Shown here: positions 1 to 6,524 of the stretch, piece by piece | Position numbering within the stretch: position 1 is the stretch's first letter | Layout: each line of letters opens with the position of its first letter | NCBI GenBank assembly: GCA_050013615.1 | Contig: JBEKEX010000116.1 | Coordinates: 1 to 8,403, forward strand | From: JBEKEX01 sp050013615 | GTDB lineage: Bacteria; Chloroflexota; Anaerolineae; Anaerolineales; Anaerolineaceae | Direction of reading: 5' to 3' | Length of the DNA: 8,403 nucleotides | The notes under the pieces: generated by a model | Told to the model about the DNA's origin: nothing | Database searches by the model: none | What the model saw: the letters and a program-made list of their open reading frames with translations, nothing else | Made by a program: the position numbers and the translations under genes

Positions 1-606
1 CGCATTTGGAGCCGCAGCAAGAACGGGCATCCCTTGTATCACTACAGCCTGAGCGTCACCCTGTTGAGCCAGCTCCCGACTTCCCCTATTCATAGCCTGC
101 CGGTCCGCTTGTTCACCGACCCATCCCAGATCATCCTAGGAAAAGACCTTTACCAGGATGGGATACTGTTCCATGGGCCGGCATTCCAAGGCGTCAAGCG
201 GGTGCTGAGCATGAACGAGACGCAGGTAGTCATGGAATGCATGCTGCCGCCCATCAGCGCTGGTCAGCAGGGGCAGTTCCCGTTGCAGACTTCCAACCCC
301 TTTATCTACGATGCCATCGTTCAGTCACTATTGATCTGGACACAATATAACGACCACGCGCCCTGCCTGCCGTCACACCTGGTCAGCCTGGAACAATATA
401 AACCCATCCCATTCGACGAAACCTGCCTGGTGGATATGCACATCGTCTCCCATACTGAAACCGCCGTGGTTGCGGATATTTGGGTCGCGGATAATGCCGG
501 CGAGGTCTATGCGAAGTTTAACAGCCTGCAAGGCACGATCAGCCCCGCCCTCAAACGGCTGATCAGCGTCGAGGTTGTGGAACATGCTACCGGTACTGAG
601 TTATGA
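1..606 (+). CDS. pfaA: PfaA-like synthase, C-terminal dehydratase end (5' partial)
   Basis: The reading frame is open from base 1 to the TGA at 604-606, so the gene begins outside the window and the internal TTG at 34 is not a start. The 201 visible residues look like the second hotdog of a polyketide-type dehydratase. They include LFHGPAFQGV, then QGQFPLQTSNPF followed by YDAIVQ. The Asp at 310-312 sits where the catalytic Asp of PKS dehydratases lies; its partner His would be in the first hotdog, upstream. The FHGPxFQG and QGQFPxQTxNP pattern is the one found at the end of PfaA-type synthases (usual order KS-AT-ACP repeats-KR-DH), and pfaB follows directly. The role would be dehydration of beta-hydroxyacyl chains on carrier proteins in the cytosol. 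The KS, AT, ACP and KR domains are not visible and are only expected. A stand-alone PKS dehydratase is the less likely alternative. Confidence 0.8.
   Translation, partial: RIWSRSKNGHPLYHYSLSVTLLSQLPTSPIHSLPVRLFTDPSQIILGKDLYQDGILFHGPAFQGVKRVLSMNETQVVMECMLPPISAGQQGQFPLQTSNPFIYDAIVQSLLIWTQYNDHAPCLPSHLVSLEQYKPIPFDETCLVDMHIVSHTETAVVADIWVADNAGEVYAKFNSLQGTISPALKRLISVEVVEHATGTEL
603..606 (+). other. ATGA stop-start overlap joining pfaA and pfaB
   Basis: The start codon of pfaB (ATG at 603-605) overlaps the stop codon of the upstream gene (TGA at 604-606). No clear Shine-Dalgarno sequence lies just before it, so translation of pfaB probably depends on ribosomes that terminate on pfaA. Coupling of this kind suits subunits needed in a fixed ratio. 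Confidence 0.8.
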
Positions 607-2906
607 CCGATCCCAGTAGAACATTGAGCCTGGACATCATCGGCCTGGATGTCACTTCCCCCGGCTGTGAAGGCCTGGAAGCGTTCGGCTGGAGCGTGTA
701 TCGCGGGCAGCCCAGCGATGGAAAATCCTGGAATGAAGCTGAGTTTGAAGCTGCTGCCTGCCGGAGCGTGCAATGCGCCCTGTCCAACGCCGGCTTGACG
801 GCCGATCAGGTCGCGGTGATCACTCTTACACATGGCCTGGAGACAATTCTCGAAACTTGCCAGCTGGGCAGTAACGTTCGCATTACCGCAACTACCTTGT
901 CAACTGCGCTGGCATCTGCACAGGTTCAACTGGTAGAAAAAAGCGCATCTGCCGTTTTGATTATAGAAAGCCAACCCGAAACACAAACTATCGCAGCGAT
1001 GGTTTTAACGGCACACCCGTCCATACCACACGCTGGAAAAGCCGTTTACGCTGTGATCGATAGCTCATCGGTTGCCACAAGCGGCCATTCCTACCGGGAT
1101 GCGCTTAGCAGCGTCGGCATCTCACCGGAAACGATCGGGCTCATCGTGATCCCAACCCTCAACGCTTCCTGCACTTCCCCGGCCGAAACGCAGGCATTAT
1201 TATCCGCTTTCCCTGCGACCGACGAGCCGGTCTGCGCCTTGAGCGGAAGTGCCGACGGTCTGTTGGGATTGGTCAAGACCGCCTGGTGTCTCTACCAACG
1301 GGTCATTCCCGGCTCACCCAATTGGCGCGGGCCCGAGAGTCCCGAGCTGTGGCAGGGATCGGCCTTCTATGTGCCCACCGCCTCGCGCACCTGGTTCGGC
1401 AACCGCAGGCAGGAGCAGCGCATCGCCGGATTCAGCTCAACCACAGCCACCGGCGACCAAACACTGGTCTTGCTCAGGGAAGCAACATCGGATACTCCAC
1501 GCTCCAATGACGCGCTCAGGCAGGAACCGCTTTGTCTCTTCCCGCTGGCCGCCGAGTCCATCGACGGGCTGATCGAGAAAATAAATCAGTTGCAAGCCCA
1601 AATAGTCTCCGGCACAAGCCTTCCGATTGCCGCACGAAGTTGTTACGACCGTTTTGTAACGGAAAAAGCCACCTCGAAAGTACAAGCTTGCCTGCTGGGT
1701 TCATCCGTCGAAACGCTAAAGAAGGAAATCGGCTTCGCTATCACCGGCATCCCGACCGCCAACGAAAAGAAATCGGAGTGGCAGAGTTTGCAAGGGAGTT
1801 ACTTTACCGCCCAACCGCTGGGCGAGACGGGCAACGTCGCCTTCGTCTATCCCGGGGCGTTCAACTCTTACCCGGGCGTCGGACAGGACTTGTTCTATCT
1901 CTTCCCTTCCATCTACGACCGCCTCTACGCCATCAGCCACCGCATGGATGAGCTGCTCAACGAGCGGTTGCTTTATCCACGCAGCATGACTGCGCTGACG
2001 CAGGCCGAGCTGAACGAGTTCGAAGCGCGGCTGACCGCCGACCCGATCGCCATGCTGATCTCCGGGACAAGCTTGGCCACTCTCTACACCTTTTTGCTGC
2101 GGGACATCTTCGACCTCCACCCGACCAGCGCCTTCGGGTACAGCCTGGGTGAGATCAGCATGATGTTCGCCGGCAATGTGTGGACGGAAGCCGAAGCAGT
2201 GGCTGCCACATTGCGGGAGTCGTCGTTGTTCCATACCCGCCTGGCCGGTCCGCAGGAGGCCGTGCGTGACTATTGGAAGCTTTCACCAACCAATACGGCA
2301 AGTGCCGCAAAACCCTTGTGGGAAAACCACTTGCTCATGATCTCGCCTGAACAAGTCAAAGCCGCCCTGGCCGGCGAACCGCGCGTCTACCTGACCCACA
2401 TCAATACCCCGCGCCAGGTGGTGATCGGCGGTGACCCGGACGGCTGCCGCCGGGTGATCGAAGCCCTGAAGTGCAGTACGTTGAAGGCACCCTTCAATTA
2501 TGCCCTGCACAACGCAGCCATCGCCTCGGAATATCCCGCCATGGAAAAGATGCTTTATTGGCCGGTCGACCAGCAGCCCGAAATGACCTTGTATGCCTCG
2601 GCCACCTACCAGCCCATGACCATGGAGGCCCACACGAACGCCCAACAACTCGCCGAAGGCTTGTGCACCTGCCTGGATTTCCCCCGGTTGATCCGGCAAG
2701 TCTACCAGGACGGCGCACACGTTTTTATCGAGCTGGGCGCCGGCAGTAACTGCACCCACTGGATCGATGACACATTGAACGGGCAGCCCCACGCGGCGTT
2801 TTCCATCAACCGCAAGGGTCTGGATGATTTCTCGTCCATCCTGAAGTTGCTGGCCCGCCTCGTTTGCCACCGCATCCCGGTCAACCTGGAACCCCTTTAC
2901 AACTAA
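603..2906 (+). CDS. pfaB: PfaB-family protein: degenerate ketosynthase half plus acyltransferase
   Basis: 767 residues, close to the usual length of PfaB. Residues 1 to about 300 keep the outline of a ketosynthase but not its chemistry. The nucleophile region reads TTLSTALASA (97-106) with no Cys, the first His motif is replaced by VIPTLNASCTSPAE, and the second is SGSADG (214-219) instead of a Gly-His pair. A linker follows, then an acyltransferase domain from about 412 (VAFVYPGAFNSYPGVGQ) to about 740. It has the nucleophile motif GYSLGE with Ser514, the catalytic His636 in ALHNAA, and Arg538, which aligns with the Arg that binds the malonyl carboxylate in FabD-type enzymes. PfaB is part of the PUFA synthase complex and in marine bacteria influences the final chain made. 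Here it probably handles acyl or malonyl transfer while the ketosynthase half is structural. The gene is coupled to pfaA by ATGA and ends 6 bases before the next gene. Confidence 0.88.
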   Translation: MTDPSRTLSLDIIGLDVTSPGCEGLEAFGWSVYRGQPSDGKSWNEAEFEAAACRSVQCALSNAGLTADQVAVITLTHGLETILETCQLGSNVRITATTLSTALASAQVQLVEKSASAVLIIESQPETQTIAAMVLTAHPSIPHAGKAVYAVIDSSSVATSGHSYRDALSSVGISPETIGLIVIPTLNASCTSPAETQALLSAFPATDEPVCALSGSADGLLGLVKTAWCLYQRVIPGSPNWRGPESPELWQGSAFYVPTASRTWFGNRRQEQRIAGFSSTTATGDQTLVLLREATSDTPRSNDALRQEPLCLFPLAAESIDGLIEKINQLQAQIVSGTSLPIAARSCYDRFVTEKATSKVQACLLGSSVETLKKEIGFAITGIPTANEKKSEWQSLQGSYFTAQPLGETGNVAFVYPGAFNSYPGVGQDLFYLFPSIYDRLYAISHRMDELLNERLLYPRSMTALTQAELNEFEARLTADPIAMLISGTSLATLYTFLLRDIFDLHPTSAFGYSLGEISMMFAGNVWTEAEAVAATLRESSLFHTRLAGPQEAVRDYWKLSPTNTASAAKPLWENHLLMISPEQVKAALAGEPRVYLTHINTPRQVVIGGDPDGCRRVIEALKCSTLKAPFNYALHNAAIASEYPAMEKMLYWPVDQQPEMTLYASATYQPMTMEAHTNAQQLAEGLCTCLDFPRLIRQVYQDGAHVFIELGAGSNCTHWIDDTLNGQPHAAFSINRKGLDDFSSILKLLARLVCHRIPVNLEPLYN

Positions 2907-2912
2907 AAGCTT

Positions 2913-4166
2913 ATGGGCACTTATTCCAAAGAAACCATCTTAAAAAATTACCTGGATTGGCTGGCGCCCCACGCCCATCGCCTGGCGCAAGTGCACACCC
3001 AACTGCTCGAATTGAGGCAACAGGGACTGCGCCAGGTGACGACAGTCATCGCCCAACAGTTGAATTCTCTCCGGCCGCAGCCGCGCGAACGCTTCTCGCT
3101 GGCCGACCTGAGAGAATTCGCCGAAGGTGACGTCATGAAATGCCTGGGAGAACGCTACACTGTTTACAACGGCAGGCGCTGCCCACGCATCCCCAACGGA
3201 GACTTGCTGCTGATGAGTCGCATTCTGGCCATAGAAGGGCAGCCGGGGCAATTCGATCAACCGGCTGTCATCACCGCGGAATATGACGTCCCGGAAAATG
3301 CCTGGTATCTGGAAGACGGGAAGACTCAATTGCCGATATCTATCTACCTGGAAATCGCGCTCCAACCCTGCGGCTTTCTTTCGGCGTTCCTCGGCACCCC
3401 CCTGCGCTTCCCGGACGTGGATTTCTTCTTCCGCAACCTGGATGGACAGGTGCGGCTCACCGCCCCGGCCAATGGGCGCGGCAAGACCATCCAAACCCGC
3501 GCCACCCTGCTGGAGACCGTCTTCAGCGGCACCACCATCATACAGCATTTCTCGTTCGAACTGGCTTGCGAGGGACTCGTTTTCTTCAAAGGTCGCTCTT
3601 CATTCGGATTTTTCCCCAACCATTCCATGGATCAGGTGGGACTGGATGGCGGCAAGCCCAGCGCCCCCTGGCTCCATGACCATCCCGTGCCAAACGGGAT
3701 GCAGACTCTCCCGGGAACCGGAGCCGGTCTGCCGGATGGGAATCTCCGGCTGATCGAACAGGTTGCCATAGACAAGAACGGCGGTGCCAACCAGGCCGGC
3801 TATGTCTACGCCAGCCGTCCCAACGCCTCCACCGATTGGTACTACGCCTGCCATTTCTATCAGGACCCCGTAATGCCAGGCTCCTTAGGCATCGAAGCCA
3901 TCGTCCAGGCAATGACAACTCTTGCGCGGGAACAAGGATACTCACAACCTGACCTGTCGATGGCTATGGGTCAGGAAATGACATGGAAATACCGCGGCCA
4001 GATACTCCAAAAGAACCGGCAAATGCAGGTGGAAGTTCATTTAAGAAAGAGCCAGGCGGCCAATAGCGCCCGGCTCATGAGTGGCGACGCCAGCCTATGG
4101 GCTGATGATATCCGCATCTACGAAGTCCACAACGTGGCACTGGCTTTGCAGGAACCGCGTCCCTAA
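2913..4166 (+). CDS. PfaC-like FabA-type double-hotdog dehydratase, lacking KS-CLF
   Basis: 417 residues. The order is a helical, Gln/Leu-rich N-terminus (about 5-55), a linker with FAEGDV typical of the region before PfaC dehydratases, a first hotdog (about 115-240) and a second hotdog (about 285-410). The second carries the FabA signature CHFYQDPVMPGSLGIEA, with catalytic His314 and Glu328 at the position of FabA Asp84. The first hotdog aligns at AWYLEDGKTQLPISIYLE, but the His position is Leu133 while the acidic Glu147 remains, so it is probably a non-catalytic partner fold. The expected role is dehydration of beta-hydroxyacyl-ACP, perhaps with FabA-like isomerisation to a cis alkene; isomerisation cannot be read from sequence. 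Marine PfaC proteins are several times larger (KS-CLF-DH-DH). This one begins cleanly with ATG 6 bases after pfaB, so it looks naturally short. No good ribosome-binding site precedes it. Confidence 0.87.
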   Translation: MGTYSKETILKNYLDWLAPHAHRLAQVHTQLLELRQQGLRQVTTVIAQQLNSLRPQPRERFSLADLREFAEGDVMKCLGERYTVYNGRRCPRIPNGDLLLMSRILAIEGQPGQFDQPAVITAEYDVPENAWYLEDGKTQLPISIYLEIALQPCGFLSAFLGTPLRFPDVDFFFRNLDGQVRLTAPANGRGKTIQTRATLLETVFSGTTIIQHFSFELACEGLVFFKGRSSFGFFPNHSMDQVGLDGGKPSAPWLHDHPVPNGMQTLPGTGAGLPDGNLRLIEQVAIDKNGGANQAGYVYASRPNASTDWYYACHFYQDPVMPGSLGIEAIVQAMTTLAREQGYSQPDLSMAMGQEMTWKYRGQILQKNRQMQVEVHLRKSQAANSARLMSGDASLWADDIRIYEVHNVALALQEPRP

Positions 4167-4193
4167 AGACGAGTTCCAGAAAGTGATCAACCG

Positions 4194-5777
4194 ATGAACA
4201 ACTTTAATGGCTTGAATAAAATGTTAACCCTTGAAACAAGTAGTGAATTGAGCAGCCTTCTCAACGATTTGGCTCATCCCTTCTGCGCGGTGCGCAGAGA
4301 GGGGAAGCCGGTTTTCCTACCAGCCGATTCGTTCGATCCAGGTGCAGGTAAAGAGATGATGGCCTACATTCCGGCGCTGCCCATCGAAGCCCTGGGGGAC
4401 CCGGCCTTCAAAAAGGCCTACGGACTACGCTATGCCTATTACGCCGGGGCAATGGCCAATGGGATTGCCTCGACCGATCTGGTCATCGCCTTGGGCAAAG
4501 CCGGCTTCTTGGGCTCGTTCGGCGCCGCCGGTCTGGGGAGCAGCCGTCTCGAAGCAGCCATCCAGACCGTGCAAGCCGCACTGCCAAACGGCCCTTATGC
4601 CTTCAACCTGATCAACAGCCCCAGCGAGGAAGCCCTCGAACGCAATGCGGTGGCGCTTTATCTGAAATATGGCGTCCACGTGATCGAGGCTTCGGCCTAT
4701 TTGGACTTGACCGCCGCGCTGATCCATTACCGGGTCGCAGGCCTGAGCCAGACGTCCAATGGCGAGCTCCGGATTGCCAATCGGGTCATTGCCAAACTCT
4801 CCCGCCGCGAGGTGGCCGAAAAATTCATGCAGCCCGCGCCGGAAAGTTTGCTCAACAAACTGCTGGAAGAGAGCCGCATCACTTCACAGCAAGCCGAGCT
4901 GGCCAGGCAAGTCCCCGTGGCCGACGACGTGACGGTCGAAGCCGATTCAGCCGGCCACACCGACAATCGCCCCCTGGTTTGTTTATTACCCAGCATCCTG
5001 GCGTTGCGCGACGCCATCCAGGCAAAATATCGCTATGCCTCGCCGGTGCGCGTGGGCGCTGCCGGCGGGATCAGCACACCGTCGTCTGCCCTGGCGGCAT
5101 TCATGATGGGCGCCGCGTATATTGCCACCGGCTCGGTCAACCAGGCTTGCGTCGAATCCGGCGCATCCGAGCACACGAAAAAGATCCTGGCCCAGGCTAG
5201 CATGACGGACGTGACCATGGCGCCTTCAGCCGACATGTTCGAGATGGGCGTCAAGGTCCAGGTACTGAAGATGGGCACGCTCTATCCCATGCGTGCCCAA
5301 AAACTCTACGAGCTCTATAACCGCTACGAGTCGATCGAACAGATCCCGGCCGGCGAGCGCGAAAAACTGGAACGGCAGGTCTTCCAACGCGACATCGATT
5401 CCATCTGGCAGGATACGGTCAAATTCTTTACCGAACGCGACCCGGCCCAGATCGAACGGGCCGCCAACAATCCCAAGCGCAAGATGGCCTTGATTTTCCG
5501 CTGGTACCTGGGCCTCTCATCACGCTGGTCGGTTGCGGGAGAAAAGGGGCGCGAGATGGACTATCAAGTATGGTGCGGACCTGCCATGGGCAGCTTCAAT
5601 GATTGGACGCGCGGCACGTATCTCGCCGAGCCTCAAAACCGCCACGTGGTGGACGTGGCACTGCACTTGCTGACCGGCGCCGCCTACCAATACCGGCTCC
5701 AGATGTTGAAACTGCAGGAGTTGGATTTACCGGGCAACCCAGCGCCTTACATCCCCGTTTCAGCTTTGGCAGATTGA
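4194..5777 (+). CDS. pfaD: PfaD-family flavin enoyl reductase
   Basis: 527 residues, about the length normal for PfaD, a TIM-barrel enzyme related to nitronate monooxygenase and FabK-type enoyl reductases. Visible marks are GLRYAYYAGAMANGIAS (77-93) and GFLGSFGAAGL (104-114) of the flavin-binding barrel, GGISTP (291-296), and ATGSVNQACVESGASEHT starting near 311, which suits FMN-phosphate binding. The C-terminal third, with WYLGLSSRWS and GPAMGSFNDW, is the PfaD-specific extension. The role is reduction of enoyl-ACP during chain building, acting in trans on the carrier proteins of the upstream synthase; FMN and NAD(P)H use is known for the family, not shown here. It lies 27 bases after the dehydratase gene and 2 bases before the transferase gene. 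The start at 4194 is the first in-frame ATG after the gap; ATG at 4221 is an alternative, since neither has a clear Shine-Dalgarno sequence. Confidence 0.93.
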   Translation: MNNFNGLNKMLTLETSSELSSLLNDLAHPFCAVRREGKPVFLPADSFDPGAGKEMMAYIPALPIEALGDPAFKKAYGLRYAYYAGAMANGIASTDLVIALGKAGFLGSFGAAGLGSSRLEAAIQTVQAALPNGPYAFNLINSPSEEALERNAVALYLKYGVHVIEASAYLDLTAALIHYRVAGLSQTSNGELRIANRVIAKLSRREVAEKFMQPAPESLLNKLLEESRITSQQAELARQVPVADDVTVEADSAGHTDNRPLVCLLPSILALRDAIQAKYRYASPVRVGAAGGISTPSSALAAFMMGAAYIATGSVNQACVESGASEHTKKILAQASMTDVTMAPSADMFEMGVKVQVLKMGTLYPMRAQKLYELYNRYESIEQIPAGEREKLERQVFQRDIDSIWQDTVKFFTERDPAQIERAANNPKRKMALIFRWYLGLSSRWSVAGEKGREMDYQVWCGPAMGSFNDWTRGTYLAEPQNRHVVDVALHLLTGAAYQYRLQMLKLQELDLPGNPAPYIPVSALAD

Positions 5778-5779
5778 CC

Positions 5780-6475
5780 ATGGGCATCAACTACTGGGGC
5801 AAAGGGCCGTACGATCCCACCATCCAAGCCGGAGAAACTCAAGTTTGGCTGGCTAGGTTGGACGAACAGCAAGCTGCAGAATCTTGGGGGCTTCTCTCTG
5901 AAGAAGAAAAAAGCCACGCCGCTCGACTGCGTGACCCGCTGCACTCACACCGCTTCGTGAACGCGCACAGCATCCTGCGCCTGCTGCTGGGCGCCTATCT
6001 TCAGCAAGACCCTCGCAAGCTGGTCTTTCAATATGGTCCTCAGGGAAAGCCCGCATTGGCGCACATCACAACAGAAGTACTATCTTTCAACTTATCCCAT
6101 TCGGGGGATCTGGCAGCCTACGCCATCGCCAAAGGATTGGAAGTCGGCGTGGACATCGAGGGCATCCGCCCGCTCGACGACCTGGAAACCATGGCCGGCA
6201 TGGCCCTCTCAGCCATGGAATGGGCAAAGCTGAAAGACGAGCCTCACGACGAAAAATTGAGGCACTTCTTTGCCCTTTGGACACGCAAGGAAGCCGTCCT
6301 GAAAGTGACCGGCAATGGCTTGACACATTCCATGAAAACGGTAGAATTTATTAATTTTAAATCCACCCTGGAAACCAGCGAAATCCTCTTACCCGATGGC
6401 AGGAGTTACAAGGTAAGCCCCTTGCCGTTGGACGAAGGCTATACCGGCGCAATCGCAACCGCTGATAGAGCCTGA
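5780..6475 (+). CDS. Sfp-type 4'-phosphopantetheinyl transferase (PfaE-like)
   Basis: 231 residues, the normal size of Sfp-type enzymes. It moves the phosphopantetheine arm from coenzyme A to a Ser of carrier-protein domains. The family motifs occur in order: GKPAL (89-93), FNLSHSGD (103-110, with His107), GVDIE (123-127, with Mg2+ ligands Asp125 and Glu127) and WTRKEAVLK (from Trp167, with Lys170 and Glu171). All key residues are present, so the enzyme should be active. I chose ATG 5780 because it lies 2 bases after the pfaD stop and gives a standard length. The frame stays open upstream to 5603, but that would overlap pfaD by about 170 bases and add residues unlike the family. Its place directly after pfaD matches the role of PfaE in PUFA clusters, activating the tandem carrier domains of PfaA. 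Confidence 0.92.
   Translation: MGINYWGKGPYDPTIQAGETQVWLARLDEQQAAESWGLLSEEEKSHAARLRDPLHSHRFVNAHSILRLLLGAYLQQDPRKLVFQYGPQGKPALAHITTEVLSFNLSHSGDLAAYAIAKGLEVGVDIEGIRPLDDLETMAGMALSAMEWAKLKDEPHDEKLRHFFALWTRKEAVLKVTGNGLTHSMKTVEFINFKSTLETSEILLPDGRSYKVSPLPLDEGYTGAIATADRA
6320..6347 (+). promoter_or_regulatory. possible sigma-70-type promoter inside the transferase gene
   Basis: TTGACA at 6320-6325 is a perfect -35 box. It is followed after 16 bases by TAGAAT at 6342-6347, five of six matches to the -10 consensus, and then by a very AT-rich run to about 6361. It lies in the coding region of the phosphopantetheinyl transferase, about 180 bases before the carboxyltransferase start. It could give the carboxylase genes expression independent of the lipid cluster. 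The match is by eye only, and the sequence also encodes protein, so chance is possible. Confidence 0.35.
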
Positions 6476-6513
6476 ATTTCGGATAAGTCCACCAGAACGA
6501 GAAAGCACTGCAC

Positions 6514-6517
6514 AAGG
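6514..6517 (+). promoter_or_regulatory. ribosome-binding site of the carboxyltransferase gene
   Basis: AAGG lies 7 bases before the ATG at 6525, a normal Shine-Dalgarno spacing, and supports that start. It sits in a 49-base gap (6476-6524), the longest between genes here, in which I see no hairpin followed by a T-run. Read-through from the lipid genes therefore remains possible. Confidence 0.6.
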
Positions 6518-6524
6518 TAATCTT

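Noticed and set aside
34..36. TTG at 34 as the start of the first gene.
   Set aside because: The frame is open to base 1 and the domain is only the second half of a dehydratase, so this is the tail of a longer gene.
2283..3548. Minus-strand open frames of about 195 and 202 codons (2283-2870 and 2940-3548).
   Set aside because: They mirror pfaB and the dehydratase gene, have no recognisable domain and are explained by codon bias of the plus strand.
5603..5779. Upstream extension of the phosphopantetheinyl transferase frame to an ATG at 5603.
   Set aside because: It would overlap the conserved C-terminus of PfaD by about 170 bases and add residues unlike the family. ATG 5780 gives a standard length and tight spacing.
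6476..6524. Possible terminator between the lipid genes and the carboxylase genes.
   Set aside because: No inverted repeat followed by a T-run could be found by eye in the 49-base gap.
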